DNA from: T1Sed10-7 sp047921175
GTDB lineage: Bacteria; Actinomycetota; Nitriliruptoria; Nitriliruptorales; Nitriliruptoraceae
Length of the DNA: 16,389 bases
Assembly (NCBI GenBank): GCA_047921175.1
Contig: JBLRWQ010000062.1
Span: forward strand, 1-16,389
Direction: 5' to 3'
The stretch's first letter is position 1, and every line of letters starts with the position of its first letter. The notes beneath the pieces are model-generated. The model ran no database searches. It was not told the DNA's origin and was given only the letters and a program-made list of their open reading frames with translations. A program made the translations under genes and the position numbers. Shown one piece after another: positions 1 through 6,523 of the stretch.

Positions 1-4
1 AGCG

Positions 5-42
5 GGCGGGAGGGCAGCAGCAGCCGGCGGGAGGGCAGCAGC
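5..42. repeat. 17-bp G-rich direct repeat, two copies
   Basis: GGCGGGAGGGCAGCAGC occurs exactly at 5-21 and again at 26-42, a 21-bp period. AGCGGGCGG at 1-9 recurs at 40-48, so the array may continue off the left edge. GGG runs at 4-6, 8-10, 12-14, 29-31, 33-35 and 43-45 give some potential for a G-quadruplex, though one loop would be 14 nt. Function is unknown; the array may be truncated by the window. Confidence 0.6.
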
Positions 43-151
43 GGGCGGCGTCACGGTAGCGCTGCGACCACCGGGCCCGAACCCGCGTCCTGCGTCCCAC
101 GTCGCGGAGCGACGCCACCGTCCGTGACGGCACCGCCGCCCCCGACGCCGC

Positions 152-187
152 GTGCACGGAACCCTGCCCATCCACGGTTCCGTGCAC
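152..187. repeat. Perfect 12-bp inverted repeat (hairpin or operator)
   Basis: GTGCACGGAACC at 152-163 pairs perfectly with GGTTCCGTGCAC at 176-187 around a 12-nt spacer. A weaker pair, CCGGTGCA at 217-224 and TGCACCGG at 244-251, lies nearby and also contains TGCAC. The site is about 145 bp beyond the mdh stop codon. It could be an intrinsic terminator stem for mdh, but no T-run follows on either strand. It could equally be a protein-binding operator for a gene beyond the left edge. Confidence 0.5.
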
Positions 188-331
188 ACCACCCGGGCGC
201 GACCCCGATCCACTGCCCGGTGCAGCGCCCAGCCGCGGTTGCGTGCACCGGACCCCGCAGGCCGCCCCGAACGACGACCCACGAGGGACGGGAGCCGAGG
301 TGGCAGCAGCGTGCCCGGAGCGGCCGAGCGG

Positions 332-1318
332 TCAGAGCATGTCGGCGACGGCGGCGCGCTCCTCCTCGAGCTCGGCCACGGTGGTGGCCAGCTTGGCCCG
401 GGCCAGGTCGGAGAGCTCGAGGCCCTGGACGATCGCGTAGTTGCCTGCTCCGTCGGTGGTGACCGGGAAGCCGGAGATCAGGCCCTCGGGGACGCCGTAC
501 GAGCCGTCGGAGACCACGGCCATGGAGACCCAGTCGCCCTCGGCGGTGGGGACGCCGCCGCGCCAGGTGCGCACGTGGTCGATGAGCGCGTTCGCCGCGG
601 ACGCCGCGGACGAGGCGCCACGGGCCTCGATCACGACCTTGCCCCGTTGCTGGACGGCCGTGAGGAACTCACCCTCGAGCCACGCCCGGTCCTCGATGAC
701 CTCGGTCAGCGGCTGGCCGCCGATGCGGGCGTTCTCGAAGTCGGGGTACATCGTTGGCGAGTGGTTACCCCAGACCGCGAGGTTGGTGACCTCGGCCACG
801 GACACGCCGGCCTTCCCGGCGAGCTGGCTCTTGGCCCGGTTCTCGTCCAGCCGCACCATCGCGGTGATCCGCTCCGCCGGGACGCCCTCGAGGTTCGCGG
901 CGGTGATGAGCGCGTTGGTGTTGGCCGGGTTCCCCACGACCGCGACCCGCAGGTCCGCCGCCCCGTTGGCCAGCGCCCGGCCCTGCCCGGTGAAGATGCG
1001 CCCGTTGTCCATGAGCAGGTCCGCGCGCTCCATCCCCGGTCCGCGCGGCTTCGCCCCGACGAGGCAGGCGACGTTCGTGCCGTCGAAGGCCTCGTCCGCG
1101 TCGTCGGTGAGCACCGTCCCGGTCAGCAGCGGGAACGCGCAGTCCTCGAGCTCCATCGCGACCCCCTCCAGCGCAGGTAGCGCGGGGGTGATCTCCAGCA
1201 GCCGGAGCTCGACCGGCGTGTCCGGACCGAACATCTGACCCGACGCGATGCGGTAGACGAGGGCGTAGCCGATCTGGCCGGCAGCTCCGGTGATGCTGAC
1301 GCGGACGGGGGTGGTCAT
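332..1318 (-). CDS. mdh: Malate dehydrogenase
   Basis: This is an NAD-dependent cytoplasmic malate dehydrogenase (malate to oxaloacetate, TCA cycle) of 328 aa, normal for the actinobacterial cytosolic-type family. The N-terminal Rossmann motif GAAGQIGYAL spans residues 11-20. The mobile-loop motif GAKPRGPGMERADLL (88-102) supplies substrate arginines R92 and R98. GNPANTNA (129-136) is the cofactor/substrate hinge. D158 and R161 lie in VRLDENRAKSQLA, and the catalytic base H186 lies in WGNHSPTMYPD. The in-frame GTG 33 nt upstream is rejected: the ATG at 1318 begins right before the Rossmann strand and has AGGAG six nt upstream. The gene is alone on its strand and diverges from the methyltransferase at 1410. 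Identification is secure. Confidence 0.97.
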   Translation of the reverse strand: MTTPVRVSITGAAGQIGYALVYRIASGQMFGPDTPVELRLLEITPALPALEGVAMELEDCAFPLLTGTVLTDDADEAFDGTNVACLVGAKPRGPGMERADLLMDNGRIFTGQGRALANGAADLRVAVVGNPANTNALITAANLEGVPAERITAMVRLDENRAKSQLAGKAGVSVAEVTNLAVWGNHSPTMYPDFENARIGGQPLTEVIEDRAWLEGEFLTAVQQRGKVVIEARGASSAASAANALIDHVRTWRGGVPTAEGDWVSMAVVSDGSYGVPEGLISGFPVTTDGAGNYAIVQGLELSDLARAKLATTVAELEEERAAVADML

Positions 1319-1409
1319 GGGGTGCTCCTGCAGCCGTGCGGACGGGGCCACCGAGCGTAGCTACGGTGCGCTCGGCAACCGGCGCCGGCCGGAACGTTCG
1401 GACTCGACG
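1319..1409. promoter_or_regulatory. Divergent control region mdh / methyltransferase
   Basis: This 91-bp spacer carries start signals for both strands. CCGAGCG at 1351-1357 and CGCTCGG at 1369-1375 form a 7-bp inverted repeat, and CGTAGCTACG at 1356-1365 is a perfect palindrome nested inside it. Candidate -10 boxes overlap the same site: TACGCT on the minus strand (1359 to 1354) for mdh and TACGGT on the plus strand (1362-1367) for the methyltransferase. No clear -35 was seen. A second 8-bp palindrome, GAACGTTC (1392-1399), sits where the methyltransferase ribosome binding site would be. The promoter reading is an inference from motifs only. Confidence 0.4.
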
Positions 1410-2051
1410 ATGCACCTCGCCCAACGCCTCTTCGCCTCGATCTACGACCCGGTCATGGCCCCGCTCGAGCACGGGCGCGTGGGGGCGCAGCGTGCGGCGC
1501 TGCTGGCCGACGCGCACGGCCACGTGCTGGATCTCGGGGCGGGCACGGGCGCCAACCTGGAGCACCTGCCGACGGCGGTCAGCCAGGTCACGGCCGTGGA
1601 GCCGGACGCCGCGATGCGGGCCCACCTCCGGCGCCACCTGACCGGTCTCACCGCCGTCGCCGAGCAGCCGCTCCCCGACATCGAGGTGGTGGACGCCGTC
1701 GCCGAGGCACTACCCCTGGCGGATGCGTCCGTGGACGTGGCGATCACCACCCTCGTGCTCTGCACGGTGCGCGACCCCGAGCTCGCGGTCGCGGAGCTAC
1801 GCCGGGTGCTCCGGCCGGCGGGGCGGCTCATCGTCCTCGAGCACGTCGTCTCGGACCGACCCGGCCGGCAGCGGCTGCAACGCACGCTGACGCCGGCCTG
1901 GAAGGTGGTGGCCCGCGGCTGCCACCTCGACCGGGACACCCGCAGCGTGCTCGACGCGGGCGGGTTCGACGTCACCGAGGTGGTGGGGTGGCAGCTCAGC
2001 GACCGCAGCCGGCTCACCGCCGCGATCACCGGGGTCGCCCGGCCGGCGTGA
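1410..2051 (+). CDS. Class I SAM-dependent methyltransferase (METTL7/UbiE-like)
   Basis: A soluble 213-aa methyltransferase with a seven-strand Rossmann fold. Motif I is VLDLGAGTGANL (39-50, binding the SAM methionine/carboxylate) and the acidic motif II residue lies in VEPDAAM (63-69, ribose hydroxyls). AEALPLADASVDV at 98-110 is the adenine-side loop, followed by LRRVLRPAGRLIVLEH (130-145). The GCHLDRDTR stretch (170-178) and the N-terminal YDPVMAPLE resemble METTL7/UbiE-type small-molecule or lipid methyltransferases; the substrate cannot be told. The frame stays open upstream to 1290, but the ATG at 1410 is preferred because the family begins here and earlier starts would run into mdh. 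The ribosome binding site is poor. No operon partner: the gene downstream is convergent. Confidence 0.85.
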   Translation: MHLAQRLFASIYDPVMAPLEHGRVGAQRAALLADAHGHVLDLGAGTGANLEHLPTAVSQVTAVEPDAAMRAHLRRHLTGLTAVAEQPLPDIEVVDAVAEALPLADASVDVAITTLVLCTVRDPELAVAELRRVLRPAGRLIVLEHVVSDRPGRQRLQRTLTPAWKVVARGCHLDRDTRSVLDAGGFDVTEVVGWQLSDRSRLTAAITGVARPA

Positions 2052-2100
2052 CGTGCCCGGCGCACGGCAGGAACCCGCCGGCGCGGTGCCCCGCCGAGGG

Positions 2101-2124
2101 CTGCCGCCGTCAGCGCTGAGGCAG
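2101..2124. terminator. Possible bidirectional hairpin between convergent genes
   Basis: The 10-bp perfect palindrome TCAGCGCTGA (2110-2119) includes the folD stop codon. It is flanked by CTGCC (2101-2105) and GGCAG (2120-2124), which can extend the stem with a four-base bulge on one side. A second weak stem, CCGGCG (2057-2062) with CGCCGG (2076-2081), lies just after the methyltransferase stop. The spacer between these convergent genes is only 58 bp. No T-run follows, so termination is a guess. Confidence 0.25.
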
Positions 2125-2982
2125 CCCACGGCGGGCACGGGCGGCCTCGAGGGTGTTCTGCAGCAGCATGGTCACGGTCATCGGTCCGACCCCGCCCGGC
2201 ACGGGCGTGATCGCCCCCGCCACCTCGGCCACCTCGTCGAAGGCGACGTCCCCGACCAGCTTGCCGTCCTCGCCGCGGTTGGTCCCGACGTCGATGACGA
2301 CCGCGCCGGGGCGGACCATGTCGGCGGTGACGAGCCCGATCTGCCCCGCGGCGGCGACGATCACGTCCGCGCGCCGGCAGACCTCCTCGAGGTCGCGGGT
2401 CCGGGAGTGGGCCAGCGTGACCGTGGCGTCGCGACCTTTGAGCGTCAGCATGACCGACAACGGCCGGCCGACCAGGTTGGACCGGCCGACCACCACGATG
2501 TCCGCCCCGACGGTGTCGACCCCGGCGTGGGCGAGCAGCTCGAGCACACCGTAGGGCGTGCACGACAGGAAGGTCGGGTCCCCGATCGCGAGCCGGCCGG
2601 CGGTGTAGGGGTTGAGGGCGTCCACGTCCTTGGCCGGGGTGATCAGCTCCTGGACGGCGCGGGCATCGAGGTGGTCCGGCAGCGGCAGCTGCACGAGGAT
2701 GCCGTCCACCGCGTCGTCGTCGTTCAGGCGACGCACCAGCGCCTCGAGCTCCTCCTGGGTGGTCTCCTCGGGCAGCTCGTGCTGCTCGGAGCGCATCCCC
2801 GCGGCCTCGCTGGCACGGTGCTTCATACCGACGTAGACCTGCGAGGCCGGGTCGGACCCGACGATGACCGCGGCCAGGCCGGGTTGGACGCCGTGCTCGG
2901 CGCGCAGGCGCGCGACGTCGTCGGCGATGCGGGCGCGGACCTCGGTCGCCAGCGCCTTGCCGTCCAGGATGCGTGCGGTCAC
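2110..2982 (-). CDS. folD: Methylene-THF dehydrogenase / methenyl-THF cyclohydrolase
   Basis: Bifunctional cytoplasmic FolD, 290 aa, the usual length. It oxidises 5,10-methylene-THF with NADP and hydrolyses the product to 10-formyl-THF. The catalytic Y50 and K54 lie in YVGMKHRASEAAGM, Q98 in VQLPLPDH, and D121 in KDVDALNP, matching the numbering known for E. coli FolD. The NADP motif VVVGRSNLVGRP spans 163-174, and the C-terminal signature TPVPGGVGPMT spans 259-269. The frame is open further upstream into purH, but the GTG at 2982 starts exactly at the conserved N-terminus with GGAGG seven nt upstream. It is last of three genes, 19 bp after purH. It supplies the formyl donor used by both upstream enzymes. 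Identification is secure. Confidence 0.97.
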   Translation of the reverse strand: MTARILDGKALATEVRARIADDVARLRAEHGVQPGLAAVIVGSDPASQVYVGMKHRASEAAGMRSEQHELPEETTQEELEALVRRLNDDDAVDGILVQLPLPDHLDARAVQELITPAKDVDALNPYTAGRLAIGDPTFLSCTPYGVLELLAHAGVDTVGADIVVVGRSNLVGRPLSVMLTLKGRDATVTLAHSRTRDLEEVCRRADVIVAAAGQIGLVTADMVRPGAVVIDVGTNRGEDGKLVGDVAFDEVAEVAGAITPVPGGVGPMTVTMLLQNTLEAARARRGLPQR

Positions 2983-3001
2983 GTCGGAGCCTCCGGTGGG
3001 A

Positions 3002-4537
3002 TCAGTGCTTGAAGTGGCGGCGGCCGGTGAAGACCATCGCGATGCCGTGCTCGTCGGCGGCGGCGACGACCTCGTCGTCGCGCACCGACCCGCCCGGCTG
3101 GACGATGGCTCGCACCCCCGCGGCGGCGGCGGCGTCCGGGCCGTCCCGGAAGGGGAAGAAGGCATCGCTGGCCAGCACCGCGCCGACGTGCCGCTCCCCG
3201 GAGCGCTCCACCGCGAGCCGCACGCTGTCCACACGGCTCATCTGGCCGGCGCCGACGCCGACCACCTGCCCGTCCTTGGCCAGCACGATCGCGTTGGAGC
3301 GGGTGTGCTTGGCCGCGATCCACGCGAAGCGCAGGTCGGCCAGCATGGCCTCGTCGGGCTGGGTGCGGGTGACGACCTCCCACGCCTCCCAGGGCTCCTC
3401 GGCCAGGTCGGCGTCCTGCACCAGGAGCCCGCCGGCCACCGAGCGCAGCTGGACCGCCGGCGCCGGTCGGTCGGCATGCGGGCTGCGCAGGATCCGCAGG
3501 TTCCTCTTGGCCTGCAGCACCTCGAGCGCCTCGGCGTCGTAGCCGGGGGCGATCACCACCTCGGTGAAGACCTCGGCGATGCGCCGCGCGGTCGGCGCGT
3601 CCAGGGGACGGTTGCTCGCGACGATGCCCCCGAAGGCGCTGACCGGGTCCCCCTCCAGCGCGCGGGCGTAGGCGGACTCGACGTCCTCGGCGATGGCGTA
3701 GCCGGCCGGGTTGGTGTGCTTGATGATGGCGACGCACGCGCTGTCGGCCTCGACGACCATCGCCCAGGCGGCATCGGTGTCGAGCAGGTTGTTGTAGGAC
3801 AGCTCCTTGCCGTGCAGCTGCTCGGCGGCGGCGATCCCGCCGGCATCGGCACGCGCGTAGAAGGCGCCCTGCTGGTGCGGGTTCTCGCCGTACCGCAGCT
3901 GCTGGCGCAGCGGCAGGGCCAGGTGCAGCTGCGGGGCGACCTCCTCATCGCGCTGGAACCAGTCGGCGACCGCCGCGTCGTAGGCGGCGGTGTGCCGGAA
4001 GGCCTGGGCCGCGAGCCGGCGGCGCAGCGCGAACGTGAGGCCGCCGTGCTCGCGCAGCTCCGTGAGCACCACCTCGTGATCCCCCGGCTCGACCACCACG
4101 CCGACCGAGCCGTGGTTCTTGGCCGCGGCCCGCAGCATCGTCGGGCCGCCGATGTCGATCATCTCGACCACGTCGGCGTCGGGCGCCCCGGAGCTGACGG
4201 TGTCGGCGAAGGGGTAGAGGTTGCCGACGACCAGGTCGATCGGGGCGATCGCGAGCTCCTCGAGCTCCGCGACGTGCGCCGGGTCGGTGCGATCCGCCAG
4301 GATGCCGGCGTGCACCGCGGGGTGGAGCGTCTTGACCCGCCCGTCGAGGCACTCCGGGAAACCGGTCACCTCGGCCACCTCGGTGACCGGGACCCCGGCG
4401 TCGCGCAGCACCCCGGCGGTGGACCCGGTGGAGATCAGCTCGACACCGAGGTCGTGGAGGGCGCGACCGAGCTCGGCGATGCCGGTCTTGTCGAAGCAGC
4501 TGAGCAGGGCACGGCGGACGGGCAGCGCGTCGGTCAC
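3002..4537 (-). CDS. purH: Bifunctional AICAR transformylase / IMP cyclohydrolase
   Basis: PurH, 511 aa and full length, performs the last two steps of IMP synthesis in the cytoplasm. AICAR is formylated with 10-formyl-THF, then FAICAR is cyclised to IMP. The N-terminal MGS-like cyclohydrolase domain (about 1-135) shows STGSTAGVLRDAG and RVKTLHPAVHAGILA (67-81). The transformylase domain follows, with RYGENPHQ (215-222), GKELSYNNLLDTDAA (243-257) and the catalytic K273-H274 in IKHTNPAGYA. The C-terminus FTGRRHFKH is the standard family end. NPAG replaces the more common NPCG, which should be harmless. The start is a GTG with GGAGGAG five nt upstream, and its GTGA overlaps the purN stop, implying translational coupling. 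Confidence 0.97.
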   Translation of the reverse strand: MTDALPVRRALLSCFDKTGIAELGRALHDLGVELISTGSTAGVLRDAGVPVTEVAEVTGFPECLDGRVKTLHPAVHAGILADRTDPAHVAELEELAIAPIDLVVGNLYPFADTVSSGAPDADVVEMIDIGGPTMLRAAAKNHGSVGVVVEPGDHEVVLTELREHGGLTFALRRRLAAQAFRHTAAYDAAVADWFQRDEEVAPQLHLALPLRQQLRYGENPHQQGAFYARADAGGIAAAEQLHGKELSYNNLLDTDAAWAMVVEADSACVAIIKHTNPAGYAIAEDVESAYARALEGDPVSAFGGIVASNRPLDAPTARRIAEVFTEVVIAPGYDAEALEVLQAKRNLRILRSPHADRPAPAVQLRSVAGGLLVQDADLAEEPWEAWEVVTRTQPDEAMLADLRFAWIAAKHTRSNAIVLAKDGQVVGVGAGQMSRVDSVRLAVERSGERHVGAVLASDAFFPFRDGPDAAAAAGVRAIVQPGGSVRDDEVVAAADEHGIAMVFTGRRHFKH

Positions 4538-5256
4538 GGGAGCTCCTCCGGCTCGGGGGGTGCGGACGGTGTCGCCGCGGATGGTGCGCCAGCGGCTGCG
4601 GTGGCTGCGGGGACCGAGGTGACCGGTTCGGGCGGCAGGATGACCGCGCGCCGGCCGTCGATCCGGACGCGATCGTGGCAGAGCGCCTCGACACAGGCGG
4701 GCAGCAGGGCGTGCTCGACCGCCTTGATGCGCTCGTGCAGGGCCTCCTCGGTGTCGTCGGGCAGCACGTGCACCGCCCGCTGCGCGAGGATCGGCCCGTG
4801 GTCCACCTCCTCATCGACGAGGTGCACGGTGCAGCCCGTCAGGGCGACGCCGTGCTCGAGCGCCTCCCGGACGGCGTGGGCCCCGCGGAAGGCCGGCAGC
4901 AGCGAGGGGTGGGTGTTGACGACCCGGTCCGGCCAGCGGGCCAGGAAGGCACCGGACAGGATGCGCATGAACCCGGCCAGGACGACGACGTCGGGCGCGT
5001 GGGCGGCGAGGTCGTCCGCCAGCGCACGTTCCCAGGCGGCGCGGTCGTCCCCACGTGCCAGCGGATGGACGACGACGGGGATCCCCGCCGCCTGGGCGTG
5101 GCGCAGCCCGCCGGCATCGGCCCGGTCAGCGCCGACCACGACCACCTCGCCACCGAACTCGGGCCGGTCGCGGACCGCGGTGAGCAGGGCCCGCAGGTTG
5201 GAGCCGTTGCCCGAGATGAGCACGGCCAGCCGCGTCGGTCGGGTCGGGCTCGGCAT
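4534..5256 (-). CDS. purN: Phosphoribosylglycinamide formyltransferase
   Basis: PurN transfers the formyl group of 10-formyl-THF to glycinamide ribonucleotide, step three of purine synthesis. The GAR-binding loop GNGSNLRALL spans 16-25. The catalytic triad is visible: N114 and H116 in NTHPSLLPAFRG and D152 in EEVDHGPI. The enzyme domain ends near residue 212; an Ala/Pro tail (213-240, ending PPEPEELP) makes it 240 aa, longer than the usual 190-215. Longer in-frame starts up to 5559 encode Arg/Pro/Thr-rich, non-family sequence crossing the divergent promoter, so the ATG at 5256 is chosen; GAGGG lies upstream. First gene of the purN-purH-folD operon, with its stop overlapping the purH start. 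Confidence 0.95.
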   Translation of the reverse strand: MPSPTRPTRLAVLISGNGSNLRALLTAVRDRPEFGGEVVVVGADRADAGGLRHAQAAGIPVVVHPLARGDDRAAWERALADDLAAHAPDVVVLAGFMRILSGAFLARWPDRVVNTHPSLLPAFRGAHAVREALEHGVALTGCTVHLVDEEVDHGPILAQRAVHVLPDDTEEALHERIKAVEHALLPACVEALCHDRVRIDGRRAVILPPEPVTSVPAATAAAGAPSAATPSAPPEPEELP

Positions 5257-5467
5257 GCGGATCCCTCGACCGGGGCTCGGGGTGCAGGGTCGGCGGCCTA
5301 CGGGCACGGGCCGCGGCGGCAGCCTAACGGTTGGGCGTGAGGGCGGCGGCACGGACGGTGGCCGGGCAGCCGCACGGGGCAGGACCCCACGGGGTGGGCC
5401 GGTGTAGCCTCGGGACCCATCGCGGCCGGTGCTTCTCACCCGCCCCACCACGCTCCCGAGGTCGCCC
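5257..5467. promoter_or_regulatory. Divergent control region purN / NlpC-P60 operon
   Basis: This 211-bp spacer separates two operons. A minus-strand TAGGCT (5326 to 5321) is a candidate -10 for purN, giving a leader of roughly 57 nt. A plus-strand TAGCCT (5405-5410) is a candidate -10 for the peptidase gene, with a leader near 50 nt. No TTGACA-like -35 is apparent for either. Where the plus-strand -35 should be, ACCCC (5384-5388) and GGGGT (5391-5395) form a short palindrome and CACGGGG is repeated at 5373-5379 and 5388-5394, which could be a regulator site. No riboswitch was recognised. The promoter calls rest only on motif likeness. Confidence 0.4.
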
Positions 5468-6523
5468 GTGTCGTCGTTCGTCGTGCTCCGCCGATCGGTC
5501 GTGGCCACGCTCGTCGCGCTGTCCCTGGTCGCCACCGGGGTCGTGCCCGCCCTGGCCAACCCGTCCAGCTCCGAGGTCCGCTCCGACCTGCGCGCCGCAC
5601 AGGAGCGCTACGAGGAGATCGACCGCGAGCGTGGGATGGCGCAGAACGAGTACAACGACGCGCTGGAGGAGCTGGAGTTCGCCGAGGTCTCCCTGACCGC
5701 GCTGCAGGCGGACCTCGAGCAGCTGACCACCGAGGCCGCCGCGCTGCGGGAGACGGTCGCCGATCACGTGCGCATCCTGCACCGGATGGGCCCGAGCATC
5801 GAGCTGTCGATGCTCGCGGCGACCCAGCCGGCCGAGCTGGGCCTGCGCTCGACCACGCTGCGACAGGTCCTCGACCGCCAGCGCGTCGACCTCGAGGCGC
5901 TGACCGCCGCGAACATCGCCATCGAGGCCGCTGAGGTCCGCCAGGGCGAGCTCGTCGCCGAGCGTGCCGCCTGGACGGAGACGCTCGAGGAGCGCAACGC
6001 GGAGCTGCAGCAGCTGGTCGAGGCCACCGCCGGGGAGGTCGCCCAGCTCGAGGACCGGCTCCAGCTCGCCGTCCGCCGCGAGGAGGCCGAGGCCGCGCGG
6101 CAGCGCGCGCTCGAGCGTCAGCGCGCACTCGTCCAGCGCACCTCGACGGCCTCCACGACCACCGCCCCGGCGACCCGCTCGTCGGTCGGCGGCGCCGTCG
6201 GGGTGGCGCTGAGCCAGGTCGGCAAGCCCTACGCCTGGGGTGCCACCGGCCCCGGGTCCTTCGACTGCTCCGGGCTGGTGACCTACGCCTACCGCTCGGC
6301 CGGGATCACCCACCTGCCGCGCTCCTCCGCGGCGATGTACGGCGCGACGACCCGCATCTCCCGCGCCGAGCTGCGGCCCGGCGACCTCGTCTTCTACTAC
6401 TCGCCGGTCAGCCACGTGGCGATCTACATCGGCAACGGCCAGGTCGTCGAGGCGCCGAACAGCGGCGCGACCGTGCGCGTTCGGGCCCTGCAGGGCTCGA
6501 TCACCGGCTACGGCCGCGTGTGA
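5468..6523 (+). CDS. Secreted coiled-coil NlpC/P60 peptidoglycan endopeptidase
   Basis: A 351-aa RipA/RipC-like cell-wall hydrolase expected to cut the gamma-D-Glu/meso-DAP bond of peptidoglycan outside the membrane. Residues 1-30 form a signal peptide (two Arg, hydrophobic core ATLVALSLVATGVV, then ALA before NPSSS). About 36-220 is Glu/Leu/Ala-rich and predicted coiled coil. A Thr/Ser linker (225-240) leads to the C-terminal NlpC/P60 domain, with C267 in FDCSGLV, H316 in SHVAIYIG and E328 in VEAPNSG. The 49- and 12-residue spacings match the Cys-His-Glu triad described for mycobacterial RipA. The start chosen is GTG 5468, six nt after GAGG; a GTG at 5429 would add 13 residues before the signal. 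The stop overlaps hyuA. Such coiled coils often answer to FtsEX, which is not present here. Confidence 0.92.
   Translation: MSSFVVLRRSVVATLVALSLVATGVVPALANPSSSEVRSDLRAAQERYEEIDRERGMAQNEYNDALEELEFAEVSLTALQADLEQLTTEAAALRETVADHVRILHRMGPSIELSMLAATQPAELGLRSTTLRQVLDRQRVDLEALTAANIAIEAAEVRQGELVAERAAWTETLEERNAELQQLVEATAGEVAQLEDRLQLAVRREEAEAARQRALERQRALVQRTSTASTTTAPATRSSVGGAVGVALSQVGKPYAWGATGPGSFDCSGLVTYAYRSAGITHLPRSSAAMYGATTRISRAELRPGDLVFYYSPVSHVAIYIGNGQVVEAPNSGATVRVRALQGSITGYGRV

Larger units (their letters stand above)
1..331. other. Non-coding region with repeats, left edge
   Basis: No credible gene is seen here. Open frames exist on both strands, but their translations are Arg/Pro/Gly/Ala-rich low-complexity strings with no recognisable domain and no ribosome binding site. 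The stretch holds a G-rich direct repeat at 5-42, a perfect hairpin at 152-187 and a weaker inverted repeat at 217-224/244-251. It lies downstream of mdh, so it would carry the 3' end of the mdh transcript. What lies left of position 1 is unknown. Confidence 0.6.

Noticed and set aside
152..187. Canonical Rho-independent terminator for mdh
   Set aside because: The stem is excellent, but no T-rich tract follows on either strand, so it is listed as an inverted repeat only.
51..248. A possible 65-codon gene on the - strand in the left non-coding region
   Set aside because: Gly/Ala/Arg-rich translation, no recognisable ribosome binding site or domain, and it contains the perfect inverted repeat.
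2864..5407. An 847-codon open frame on the + strand opposite folD, purH and purN
   Set aside because: Antisense to three securely identified genes, with a repetitive Arg/Gly/Asp/Val translation and no domain.
5257..5467. Riboswitch or tRNA in the purN/NlpC spacer
   Set aside because: No conserved purine, THF or other riboswitch core and no cloverleaf could be found by eye on either strand.
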